The notes below the pieces were generated by a model. That model made no database searches. It was given only the letters and a program-made list of their open reading frames with translations, and was not told where the DNA came from. Shown piece by piece: positions 43,901 to 54,084 of a stretch of 64,000 nucleotides of DNA (position 1 is its first letter; every line of letters begins with the position of its first letter). The stretch lies in NCBI GenBank assembly GCA_018398815.1, contig JAFLJL010014739.1, forward strand, positions 1-64,000, read 5' to 3'. Source of the DNA: Conus ventricosus (Eukaryota > Mollusca > Gastropoda > Neogastropoda > Conidae). Both the position numbers and the translations under genes were made by a program.

Positions 43901-44126
43901 ACAGTACATTTACCAAGAAGAAAGTGAGAGTGAATATGACACTGACACAAACAGTAAGACGACTAAAGAAAACAATAAAACAAGGAAACAAACACATGAT
44001 GCCAAACAAACAAACAAAACAAGTAAACAAAAAGGCACTTCAGAAACAGAAGTGTCTGAACACACTACAACAAGGAGTGGTAGAATTGTGAGAATGCCTG
44101 AAAGAATGAATGAATATTTTCTTTGA
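40915..44126 (+). pseudogene. Gypsy-2 pol (protease, RT, RNase H, integrase; broken)
   Basis: Protease has the KIDTGAQANILP active site near 41035. RT shows FFTKLDAQSGFWQIPLDE (41635-41690) and, at the catalytic site near 41830-41850, NWIGDILVSG where [FY]xDD is expected. RNase H has KITTDASSIGLGCALL (42265-42315). Integrase has an HHCC finger ending SCATCTKYK (43025-43060), VGTDLFTW (first Asp) and ISDNGPQYVSEEF (second Asp, near 43290). A charged, Thr/Lys-rich tail runs to 44126. Eight or more frame changes and an in-frame stop near 42186 break it. With LTRs almost identical, some breaks may be sequencing errors. The RT substitution is a clear base call rather than an indel. Confidence 0.9.
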
Positions 44127-44272
44127 AATGTTATATGTTAAATTCTGTTCATAAAGTTAAAATTATTTGTTCCAGATTATTTTAAATGTCAATGAAACAT
44201 TAGTAATATAGTAAGATGAAAGAAAGAAGAACACACATGGAAATAATAATAATAATAATCTTGCATCAAGCT

Positions 44273-44284
44273 GAAGAAGGGAGA
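44273..44284 (+). promoter_or_regulatory. Gypsy-2 polypurine tract
   Basis: GAAGAAGGGAGA ends immediately before the 3' LTR; expected plus-strand primer. Confidence 0.85.
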
Positions 44285-44457
44285 TGTCACATATGCATGT
44301 TAGAATTGTATCCCTTGATTATTATTTATCTGAATGATGATTGGTTGCGGGGACTCTACTAGGATGGCAACGTAACCGTGGTTGTAATAAAACTACTATC
44401 GAACTCAACATTGATTTATTTCCATATAAAGATGAATGATGGAAAGTAAACACAACA
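44285..44457 (+). repeat. Gypsy-2 3' LTR
   Basis: 173 bp, one difference from the 5' LTR, followed by the GTACC duplication. Confidence 0.95.
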
Positions 44458-44462
44458 GTACC
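44458..44462 (+). repeat. Target-site duplication of Gypsy-2, right
   Basis: GTACC, matching 39704-39708. The empty-site sequence in unit A has a single GTACC at 15847-15851. Confidence 0.9.
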
Positions 44463-47406
44463 ATCCATCAGCCCTTTAGCCACTTCCGTTTCTAAATCCT
44501 TATAGAAGTCTTCTGTGGGGACGTCTAGAATAAAACTATCAGTGTCTGTGTAAAGGACTCTTGCTTCTGGTACAGTGGTTTAAAGTAGTCGTACAGAAAT
44601 TCTAACATTAATAACTTTGACAACTCTAATACAGTAAAGCCGATAAACACTGGCTTGTCCAACTTAACATCCTTTTTCTTCATCATAATGCCAACCAGGC
44701 TGTCGTTAAATCTTCTAAAGTCTTGATAGTTGGGTTTAGAGGCAAACTTAATTGCTTGGTTTTCTTTTGTAACTAATTTAACATCTTTGCGATTGTGTAT
44801 GTTCTCCATGGTTTTGCCAAACAGCTGTTGTTCATCAGTTTAAAGAAGTTTTTTCTGAAGCGTCAGTGGCTTGGGTTCAAAGATCAGTGTTCTTCTTGAT
44901 GTATGGCCTCATAAAAGGCTCTTGGTCACAGACAATGATTCTGTGAACAGCTGTCAGTTTCAGCCCGTGTCTTAAGTAAAACTGTAACAGTCTGTAATGA
45001 CAAACATAATTAGTTTTGTGCCTAAGATTAGGCACGAGTTTAGGCGGTTCGATAGGACTCATCTTTAATCTTTCTGCGGCTAGGGGGTAATCGTTGTGGA
45101 GATCGTGTAATTCTTTAGGATATTCTAAGTCTACTTCCAAGATTAGTCCTGCTGGATTATCAGGCGTAAGCTGTGACAACATACCTAACACAGTGTTAAC
45201 ATCATGAGGACCTTTTATCATTTTAAAGTTTCTTAGCGGAAGCGGTTGACTCATGGCCTATCCATACAAATTGTTAGCATCTAAGTACATTAGATAGTTG
45301 GATGGTTTTGGGTGGGGTCATAATCGTCTAAATATTTGTTGTTGGCTTTGCAGTAAGGATGTGAGGCCATGCTAATACCTCCCCTCAGCCCGTCTTCAAT
45401 CATCTGAAGTGTGGGCAGATCAGAAATTAAGTCAATCTGGATGTTTGTAGACTTTAAGAAGGCGTCCCAAGAAAGTCCGGCGCAGAGATGTAATGTGACG
45501 AGTCTAAGTTGTAATGTTTCATGCATGTAATCTGTAATTCTGAAAAACGTCTGCCAATAAACACACGTCAGCCAATAAATATTGATCGTGATAATCCCCA
45601 TCGTTTCACAGTTAATTCTGTCCAGGCTTTCTGTGCGTATTCATAGTCAGAGTCTGTTTATCCCTTTGCCTCTAAGACTAGAAAAGAAAGCGCCTTTAGG
45701 TGGAGTGAGTCTTCATCAAACCTATCCCACGAGTTCATGTATTCATAAGGATAAACTCCTTTACGCACTAAAGATGGATCAAAGTATTTTTAGTGATTGG
45801 AAAGTCTTGTAGAGATCCCGCTAACTTATCTAAACTAGCCATCAGATGTTGGGCAGAGTCTAAAAGGATAAAGAGTCAAGAGTAAACGTCATGTACTTTT
45901 CTGAAGACTGTGCAATGCAGGTAACCCTCTTATATTCAGAAGTCACTGCTTGCATAAATAAAATGAGAATCGTAGCCTCGTAGGTTATGAAAGAAGATAG
46001 GCAGTTTCCATGTCTTAGGGTCAACCTTAAGCTGAAGATTACAATTGTTGTGCGCAGCCCTCTAAACTTTTCAGTAATGTGATCGTGGCCCTCTTACTGC
46101 GTTGCCTAATATTCTCTGTTACATACCCAACAGCACGTAGATGAGTCATAGCGTTCTTGCTCTTCAGGAGTCATAACAATGTCTGAAAGATTTAGTTCAT
46201 TGGATAACTGATTGCGAAGTTGTTTCATCTGCTCTAAAAATCTGCTGGCTGCATTGGGACCTCTGTAAATCTCGGGTGTCGTGTGTTGACCGTCTGACCT
46301 AACAACAATGAAAGCATAAGAACAGATCTGATGGTGGGTTAATAAGGTGTTTTTTTGTTCTTGCTGTTGCGGGCATAGTACTGCGGTAAGAGCGATTCAA
46401 AGTCAGCATAAACCACGTACGGACTCATCTGCATTTTGTGTACATTCTTAAAACTAACCTTAGACCCAGGCTTAGGGGTAAGGAAGTTTGGTTTCACAGT
46501 CTACAAAACTTTTACAATGTTTCTTATGGCTGGCTGCTGCTTCTATAGTAGGGATTCTGACCAAACATCTTCTACAAAGCTCTTTTTTAGCATGATTCTT
46601 TGATGTAAACCCATAAGTCTGCTTATTGTTCTGATTAATACATAATGACTCTTTGTACTATCTGCAAACAGTATCAAGTCTACATGTTTGTTAAGTGACT
46701 CGCCTAAAGTAGGGGCGTTGGAGAAACCCTTTGAGGCACTAGATCGACTTCTACAGACCATGTGTATACGTTTACGGTGATTGGTTTGTTTTGCTCTTCA
46801 ACTGAGATATACTGTTTTATACTTACTGGAAAGGTTATGTTATCAAAGTTCAGGCTATCTTTGTATTGTTCATAATTAAAATACTCTGTTTGCATGATTT
46901 TGACAGGATTTAAATGTGCTAAAACACACCACATAAAACACATGTTGTCAGAATTATGTATGTTTAAGACTGCTCGTTTTAACTCTAACTCGTTTGGGAG
47001 AGGAAGGTAAGAATTGCCAACTATAGGATAGAACTTTGTTTGTCTCAATTGATTTCAAGGACTGTCCCTTCAGACCAGCCAGAACCCCCTTTAACTTTGC
47101 CTCCTCACTTGCATGGTTAAACTGTGTAAGCATGTAGTCAGCCCAGTTAGAATTAAAGTCGTGATAGCTGATTACTTCTTTCTGTTTAGTTGAAACCCAG
47201 ACTTCCATGTTAGTATCATCAGGCGTTTTTATAATCAATCAGAACGGCCAATAGCACTTTTACTGGCGGTTCCATCTGAAGAAACTCTGGGATTTTAGCG
47301 ACAGCATGTGCCACGCTTTCCTGAACATTTGTAGGGCTAATGATGTCCATGCTACTTCACTAAACGTATTGCTTAATTGTTTGTCACTATCAAATATTTC
47401 TTCCAT
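44463..47406 (-). pseudogene. Polinton DNA polymerase B, N-terminal and catalytic part (outer)
   Basis: Start at 47406 (MEEIFDSDKQLSNTFSEVAW). Along the gene: EVWVSTKQKEVISYHDFNSN, DNMCFMWCVLAHLNPVKIMQ, exonuclease motif VVYADFESLL near 46410, GVYPYEYMNSWDRFDEDSLH (45700-45760), exonuclease III-like block DYHDQYLLADVCLLADVF near 45555-45610, palm motif A YLDANNLYGWAMSQ-like text near 45260, EVDLEYPKELHDLHNDYPLA and HGLKLTAVHRIIVCDQEPFM, a KTMENIHNRKDV-type motif B near 44800, and motif C YTDTDSFIL near 44540-44565. The coding part without Gypsy-2 is about 3.35 kb, usual for the family. At least seven frame changes. It replicates Polinton DNA by protein priming. Confidence 0.9.
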
Positions 47407-47561
47407 CGTATATAGTTTTTCTGTCCTCGAATTTACTTGTGGTCGTCATTTTTAAAGCCACAATATTTACGTAGATTAAAAAAATAAATGTATATAAAAG
47501 TAAGTAAAACACGCTTTTTATTCTTCACCCAAGTGCCGCAACACTTCAAGACACGTTAACC

Positions 47562-47779
47562 TCACAATAAACCCGCCAATATTTTAGCTTTTTCTGAATC
47601 ACTACAGTCAATGTTTATCACTTTGATTGCTTCATTAAATAGTTCACTATGATCTTTTATTATATTGTCTATATCATTCTCAAAACCAAATTCGCTAAAA
47701 TCAATGTTTAATAATTTCATTGTTTCGTCAAATAGTTCATTACAATTCTTAAATCAGATTCACTGAGTTCGGCAGCCAT
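47562..47779 (-). pseudogene. Small acidic ORF between polymerase B and TIR
   Basis: Start MAAELSESDLRIV at 47779, with a frame change near 47735. It then shows LFDETMKLLNIDFSEFGFEN and a helical acidic stretch (IIKDHSELFNEAIKVINIDC) ending LAGLL with a stop at 47562-47564. About 72 codons. An ATG preceded by an A-rich context and an end shortly before the polymerase support it. No homologue recognised. It repeats a MxAEL start seen in the next small ORF. Confidence 0.45.
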
Positions 47780-47815
47780 TTTTAATATAAAATAAATAAA
47801 AAATTAATTGTAAAT

Positions 47816-48144
47816 TCAGCTGTTATTCATAGTCTTTTCTAATCGTAAACCCTGATCTTTATTAAAGCGAATAGCTACTCCTTCAGGGCTGGTAGAAACA
47901 GTCAGATTAACATCTTCAGGAGCTATATTTTTCAACTAAAATAGCAAACAACTTTACAACTGGTTGAGGCCAATTATCTGGTATTTTACTGATAGCTTCC
48001 AATACATCTTCTCGCATGTCTATACGATTAAAAAGATCAGTAATTAATTCTTCAAACCTGTTTTTAACTGATCTTTATCAGCTTCTCTCTCCCAATCCAA
48101 CTCGTAAGTATATTAATAAGCTCTGTAGCTAATTCGGCCTTCAT
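47816..48144 (-). pseudogene. Small ORF next to right TIR
   Basis: Start MKAELATELINILTSWIGRE at 48144. Frame changes near 48068 and 47935 connect RIDMREDVLEAISKIPDNWP, then APEDVNLTVSTSPEGVAIRF, ending KTMNNS at 47816-47818. About 108 codons. The composition looks like a real protein: amphipathic N-terminal helices and a strand-rich C-terminus. Function not recognised. It is the first gene inside the right TIR, on the polymerase strand. Confidence 0.5.
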
Positions 48145-48240
48145 TTTTTAAACCAGATTAAAATCATAAATTAAAAAAATTTAAATTTAAACAGTTTCTC
48201 TTGTTTTTGTGCAAAATTAGAAAAAGTTATATGTGTGTGC

Positions 48241-48420
48241 GTGAGTGGCAGGGGGGTGGGACGTGCATGCGTTGGGTGGGGGTGGGGGGGGGGTGTGCAT
48301 GCGTTGGGTGGGGTGGGGGTGGGGGTGTGTGTAAGGTGGGGTGGGGTGGGGGTGTGCATGCGTTGGGTGGGGGTGGGTGTGGGCGTGTTAGTGGGCGGGG
48401 GATGGGGTGTGTGTGCAGGA
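48241..48420 (-). repeat. G-rich tract of right TIR
   Basis: GGGTGGGGGTGG words with GCATGCGTTGGGTGG repeats, about 50 bp longer than the left copy. It has quadruplex-forming composition on the plus strand. Confidence 0.85.
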
Positions 48421-48440
48421 GTTACCTCCCTTAGTATTAT

Positions 48441-48650
48441 TTTTAGCCCTGTTGAGGGCCTTTCTAGGATGCGGCGGTTCGGTGGGCAAGTGGACACAGT
48501 TCTGGAGTATTTTTAGTCCTGTAGGGAGCCTTTCAGGACTCGGCGGTCGCTGGCGAGCGACACAGTTCTAGCATATTTTAGCCCTGTGGAGGGCCTTTCT
48601 AGGACGTGGTGGTCGGTGGGCAAGTGACACAGTTCTGGATATTTTTAGCC
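48441..48650 (-). repeat. 67-bp tandem repeat inside right TIR
   Basis: Three units with GACACAGTTCT, GGGCCTTTCTAGGA and TTTTTAGCCCTGT, mirror of 600-815. Confidence 0.9.
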
Positions 48651-49239
48651 TTTAGGGTGTTCCTTGGCAGTATTGATTTTTCGCAGCAGCTACCCAGCCT
48701 GCCAGAACTCACGGAAGCCAACGTCGCTTTGCATATATTTTAAAATGAGCCTTCTTTTCTCATACAAGCTGTGGATAGAAATTCCAAGCTTATAAAACTT
48801 TGGATAGTAAAAAAATGATAATTCTATCAGTTTTCTACACAGCTTGGGTTTCATCAAAATTTTGTTTTTCAGATAATTATCCCAGGACGCTTTTGGGTTA
48901 GATTTTTGAAAAGAGTTTTTGTTCTTTCAAGCCATGGCCTAAAAGCAAAGATTGCCGAAGTGTTTTACGATTTTCAGCTTTGATCTCAGAGCCGGCTTTC
49001 AGTAAAGCAGGCGTAATTTCAGCCATGTTTTTCAGCTTAATAAAGAACCTTCATCAATCGGCTCATAATCAAGTTTATCTACAAAACAATTACGTAAAAA
49101 ATCATCCAGTTCACTTACTGTCATTTCACGTTTTCGTTGCTTGGTTTCTAAAAGATTTAAGCCCTCTTTTGGCCAGACCGGAACAACAGCGAGCTAAAAA
49201 GCATGTCCTCACTCCTTGACGTCCCGGTCGGAAAAGATC

Positions 49240-49718
49240 GACACTGGCTGGGGCTCGCCAGCCCCCAGCCAGAAATGACGTCATACCTCCTGTCGATTGG
49301 TTGAACGTGCACACGTGACATTTGAGCTCGTTGCCTAATGATTAAAAATGCACTAGCCGCCTGCACGCCCGGCTGCACACAAGCTTGTTGGCGGTCTCAA
49401 AGGCCAATATTGATTGGGGTAGTCTGGCAGCAGTCGTGTCAAACCATATACGTTTTTAGTTCATTTTATGTCTCTGTAGAGAATGTAAAAGTGTTCGTTT
49501 ACGATCACCCATGTTATTCTGCACGGAAACCCCCGTTTCAATGTGCTAATTACGTCAATATTTGGCAGTTTTGGCGTGTTAATTTTGTTTGTTAAAAGGT
49601 GTTAAATTTGGCCAAAACTGATATGAGATGGACGCGATTAGTATGTTAAAAAGGGGGTTTTCGTGCAGAATCACATGGGTGGTCTTGAACGAACATATTT
49701 ACATTCTCTAGAGAAGGT
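49240..49718. other. Flanking DNA, no gene; short hairpin near element end
   Basis: Just outside the readable TIR, GGCTGGGG (49251-49258) can pair with CCCCAGCC ending near 49275, an 8-bp stem. Whether this belongs to the Polinton terminus or the host is not known. The rest shows no coding evidence. Confidence 0.5.
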
Positions 49719-49935
49719 TAAAAGAACAGGGAAGATGAATGTGTGTAGAGATGGTTAAAAGAACAGGGAAGATGGATGTGTGTAGAGATGGTTAAAAGAA
49801 CAGGGAAGATGGATGTGTGTAGAGATGGTTAATAGAACAGGAAAGATGGATGTGTGTAGAGATGGTTAATAGAACAGGGAAGATGGATGTGTGTAGAGAT
49901 GGTTAATAGAACAGGGAAGATGGATGTGCGTAGTC
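49719..49935 (+). repeat. 37-bp minisatellite
   Basis: About 5.5 near-identical units of AGAGATGGTTAAAAGAACAG followed by GGAAGATGGATGTGTGT. Confidence 0.95.
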
Positions 49936-50530
49936 AGTGGGTTAGATTCAGTGTTTGATGAGATATCCCGCCAAAGAGGATGAGGCTTGTGAACAGTGTG
50001 ATCGCATGAAATCCAGTTTCTTGTTTATTTCATTACTTTTTTCTTTCTTTCTTTCTTACGTGCCACCTCAGTGGCACTGGACCCACGCTGATCATTCCAG
50101 TTTCTCATCCACAGCCACACTCAACTTATTTCCCGTCGTAGTCATCAGCTCATGAGGCAACCCGCCAGATGAGACTGCACCATTGCCGATTGGCAGTGGT
50201 GCCTGTTCAGCGTGCGTGAGCTCTCCCTCCGGGGGGCGCCAACATATCCGTCCAGGACAGTTTTTATAAATGTTATCTAATGCCTGTGACCCGACAGAAC
50301 CTCACCAAGGGTTTAGATGTGAGGAAGAAATCAAAACTGAAATCGCCATGACAATAGAGCATGAAAGGCAATAGGCTTGGAGTCTTCTTTATGCTGATCG
50401 ATGAGGACGAGAAGAATTAAGACGATGCTACAGAATTCTATTCTGATCTGAGACAGCACGACAGGGCTGTACTCTACCTTTTCTTTTATAAAATATCCTG
50501 GCTTCAACCAGCAGTGTTCATCCAGAAATT
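49936..50530. other. Intergenic, no gene seen
   Basis: A TTTC-rich stretch near 50040 and no frame with recognisable content. Confidence 0.6.
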
Positions 50531-50533
50531 TGA

Positions 50534-51050
50534 GCAACACTCTCAGAAAGGTATCTAGTAAGTGGATGAAACATTCTCAGAAAGACATCTGTTAAGTGGG
50601 TGAAACACTCTCAGAAAGACATCTGTTAAGTGGGTGAAACTCTCAGAGAAGGCATCTGTTAAGTGGATGAAACACTCTCAGAGAAGGCATCTATTAAGTG
50701 GATGAAACACTCTCAGAGAAGGCATCTATTACGTGGATGAAACACTCTCAGAAAGGCATCTATTAAGTGGATGAAACACTCTCAGAGAAGGCATCTATTA
50801 CGTGGATGAAACACTCTCAGAAAGGCATCTATTAAGTGGATGAAACACTCTCAGAAAGGCATCTATTAAGTGGATGAAACACTCTCAGAAAGGCATCTAT
50901 TAAGTGGGTGAAACACTCTCAGAAAGGTATCTAAGTGGATGAAACACTCTCAGAAAGGCATCTATTAAGTGGATGAAACACTCTCAGAAAGGCATCTATT
51001 AAGTGGATGAAACACTCTCAGAAAGGCATCTATTAAGTGGATGAAACACG
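50534..51050 (+). repeat. 34-bp minisatellite
   Basis: About 15 units with GTGGATGAAACACTCTCAGA followed by AAGGCATCTATTAA. Early units read AGACATCTGTTAAGTGGGTG and some carry AGAGAAGG in place of AGAAAGG, so variants are clustered. Confidence 0.95.
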
Positions 51051-51950
51051 CCTGTGCGGTCCCAGTCTTCTCCGTTATGCCCATAGCAAACTTAACTGTG
51101 GGACAGAACTGGTCGGGGCTGAAATGTCATTTCTGCATTGTGCTGTAGTCCTTCTCTGTGGACGACCTCCAGGCTCCTTACTGCTGCTTTACAGCGCTCT
51201 GAATGGGCCTCCTTGGGACGGCTGAGGCTTCTGTGCTGATGGGCCTCTATGCCGCGCCGTCTTCATGTTACCAGTCACGCTTGCACTGGGTAAACCAGGT
51301 CCTGATAGACAGCAAAACGAAGGGAACCTGTTGAAGCTATGAATATGGAATTATGGTCAATGAACTTCACACCTAGGTGTTCACATACAGCCTGTAGACT
51401 GCGGTGGGGTGGATTGATAGAATAATTCAGGAATAATCGAACCTAAGGTAGCTTTAGTGTTGAGAAATACTCATAACATTGGGACACAAGCTTCATCCAG
51501 TCATCTCTCTGCACAGGACCACAGGGACAAGAGTTCATCCCAACATGGATGTGACGTGATTGATGTTGGGTAAAGATTCTTCGATGGCAGCCAGGAAAGC
51601 AGATCCAGGACTTTCATCCCTGGAACACACATTTTGTACATGCACTGATTTGTTGGGGCCAGTGTTCTCAGGCTGATGTATTGCGTAGCTGAATCACCAA
51701 CTGCGAGCATAGTTTCTCTTCTGGAATGGATTGAGTCTTCAAAATTATTCACAGGAGAGAGTTTGGTAGAGAAAGATGAATCATTATGGTTGAAGAGTAT
51801 GGGGCTAGAGTAAGAGGTCTGGTAAGTTTTTGTTCTTTACCTGACGCATCTCTTCCTCCAGACTGTTCAGCAAAGAAAAGAAGTGGACAGTGGACACAAC
51901 ACACAGTGGTTGGCTAGGCAACGTTTCTCTCAGGCCTTTAGACCATCACT
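51051..51950. other. Intergenic, no gene seen
   Basis: Unique-looking sequence without supported coding frames or RNA features. Confidence 0.6.
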
Positions 51951-51976
51951 GTGTGTGTGTGTGTGCGTGTGCGTGC

Positions 51977-52052
<76 letters not shown>
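51951..52052 (+). repeat. (GT)n microsatellite
   Basis: About 100 bp of GT repeats with a few GC interruptions in the first 30 bp. Confidence 0.98.
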
Positions 52053-52054
<2 letters not shown>

Positions 52055-54000
52055 AACAACCTGCAAATTGCTTTCCGCGCCGTAATTCAAGTGGTTACTG
52101 TCCATGTCAGCTTGGGGTGGGGTGGAGACGTTCTGCAGTGGATTGTCCGTGCCAAAGCCATCCTGAAGTTGTTTGTTCATTGGAGGTTGAAGTGAAGGAC
52201 GGGGACGATCATGTAGATATGGTTTGAGCTGACGTGCTTTCTGCTGGATTGGGCTCTTTGGATCTCTTCATCTCTGAAGGTTTTAGCTTAAAAGTAATGA
52301 AAGTCTCTCTGCAGGCGTCATTCTGACGTTTAAGATCACGATTTCAAGATTCATTTACTCCTTCCTAGCGCTCGTGGCGAGTTTGAACAACGTGGGACAT
52401 GGATGAAAAAGAAGAAGCCCTGCTACTTGGAACAAAACAAAGTGCATGACTGCACGTAAGTCTACCACTCTTCCTCGTTTTACTTTTCACCACGAGTTTG
52501 TAAGTACTCGACTTACTCCTGACGTTGGTTTCTTCATCGTCAGAAAAGTGAGGACGCTGCAGAGTCTGCACAGAAAGGTGAGGACGCTGCAGAGTCTGCA
52601 CAGAAGAAAACTGCTCTTCGTTTTCAGTATCTTCCATTTTATTTTTCAGTGTTGTGAAGTTTGTATGTGTGTGTGTTTCAAAATGCTGCCTGAATGGCAC
52701 TCTTACACAGCAAAGAAGAATACAGACAAACAGGGGAAACAACTTCAACTGAGCTGCAGGCAGTAGGAGAGGTTGTCTTATCCACGGGCAGCAAGCATAC
52801 GCTGATCTACCATCATCATGGCACACGTCTCTGTCATGGAAGGGAAAGTGAGAGGTGCATGTGGGAATACATGTAGTCTGTCTCCTTGTGTGTTCAGAAG
52901 GCGTGTATGTTGTTTGTATAACTAATAACTGCACTCCCTCTCACTCACACCTTGCGAAAACAGACCAGTCAGGTACGGAGGAGTTTACACATTTAGTGCA
53001 CCATGAGGATGAGGGCGAAAAAGGACTTTCCTTATAATACTTTGTTATACTAGTTCCCACTACACTAGGGATGTCACATAAAATATGGGTGAACAAATAA
53101 ATCAATCTCCCTCAGGTAACACTAGGGAGATTCCATCCACCTGCTGGTTCAAAAAGAATACATAAACACTTTTCAGCAGAAGACTGTCCCATACACAAAT
53201 GTACTAAGACAGTTATAATATATATTCCTGCTGTCAAAGACACACATATACTGTCAATCTTTCAGGTATATTAACTATTACTAATTAGACTAATAGGCCT
53301 CTCTCAATGGGAGAACATCAGCAGATTCCACAACTCCCACAGGCCTTTACACAACACATGAAAAATCCTGATACTTCACACAATCAGAAATATATCAATT
53401 TTCCCAAAACAGGTCATCATACATTACAAGCGAGCTCCAGACTTGTCCTGAAAAATAATGATAATTTTTCTGAAACATAAAATAGTTTACAGGACAAATA
53501 CAAGTTGTTGACACAAAAGCAACTTGTGAATCAGTCTTTGACCAGTTCTGGAAAAAGTACTGTCAGGGAAAAAAAACCTGTGCACAAATACTATAAAGAA
53601 ATATATATTCCGACCTTATTCCTGCCGTGAAGAGGGAAGGAAGCGGGGCGGTAGTCTGTACCGCAGAAGAGAACACACGATACAAAGTCCAATCTCATGT
53701 GCTGTGCACAGAGGAGAAAATAAGTCACTGAGTGACACGTATCCCACTCCCGCGATTAGGCACCAAGGGGAGGGGACGGGGGGTGTAGTTCGACATCTTC
53801 TCACTGAGGCATAGTGAAGGAAGCTGGCCCATTGGTACACAGCTCTCAAAAGAAGGACCACTAAACTGGGGCAGGCGACTGCAGGGGGAAAATGTCGGCT
53901 GCTTCCGCTCAGGAAGTGGGAAGCAGCTCAAAGACAGCCCGCAGTGCTCACCAGGGTGGATCATCGTCCCGGTCAAGGTCTAACACCAGAGCATGATAAA
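52053..54000. other. Intergenic; short 27-bp direct duplication at 52549-52603
   Basis: GAGGACGCTGCAGAGTCTGC plus ACAGAA occurs twice in a row. It inflates open frames on both strands. A 189-codon minus frame (52365-52934) spans it but has no recognisable domain and is not called. Confidence 0.5.
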
Positions 54001-54084
54001 ATAATCCCTTCTAGGAGGGGGTTAAAAAATAATCATGCTCTGGACAGCAATCAACAGCGCGTCTGACAGCGGCAGTGGTCGGGT

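Larger units (their letters stand above)
39709..44457 (+). mobile_element. Gypsy-2, Ty3/Gypsy LTR retrotransposon (Steamer-like size)
   Basis: 4749 bp with 173-bp LTRs differing at one position, a 5-bp GTACC duplication, primer site, polypurine tract, gag with two zinc knuckles, protease, reverse transcriptase, RNase H and integrase in Ty3/Gypsy order. It interrupts polymerase B. Overall and LTR lengths are close to those reported for the bivalve element Steamer (established knowledge, from memory); membership needs a phylogeny. Confidence 0.95.
1..49239. mobile_element. Outer Polinton/Maverick with nested insertions
   Basis: The first ~970 bases are the reverse complement of 48240-49239, giving long terminal inverted repeats. 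Between them lie the Polinton hallmark genes: protein-primed polymerase B, retroviral-type integrase, major capsid protein and packaging ATPase. Removing two retrotransposons and the inner Polinton leaves about 15.6 kb, a normal Polinton length. The left flank is outside the window and the right end is known only to at least 49239, so the terminal dinucleotide and the 6-bp target duplication expected for the family cannot be checked. Adintovirus-like is an inference from gene content. Confidence 0.85.
48240..49239 (-). repeat. Right terminal inverted repeat of outer Polinton
   Basis: Reverse complement of 1-970, with a longer C-rich tract. The last shared bases with the left copy are GTCGGAAAAGATC, at the window edge, so the true end may lie a little further right. 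Confidence 0.9.

Noticed and set aside
50534..51050. Regularly spaced repeats resembling a CRISPR array
   Set aside because: The units are directly adjacent with no unique spacers, and the context is animal DNA; it is a minisatellite.
51883..52227. Overlapping frames of CV/HT dipeptide repeats
   Set aside because: They are translations of the (GT)n microsatellite; the same applies to 55616-55829 with (CA)n and 56575-56993 with (AAC)n and (TTC)n.
52365..52934. 189-codon minus-strand frame
   Set aside because: No domain, signal or homologous pattern. Its length is helped by a 27-bp direct duplication and low stop density; no splice or start support.
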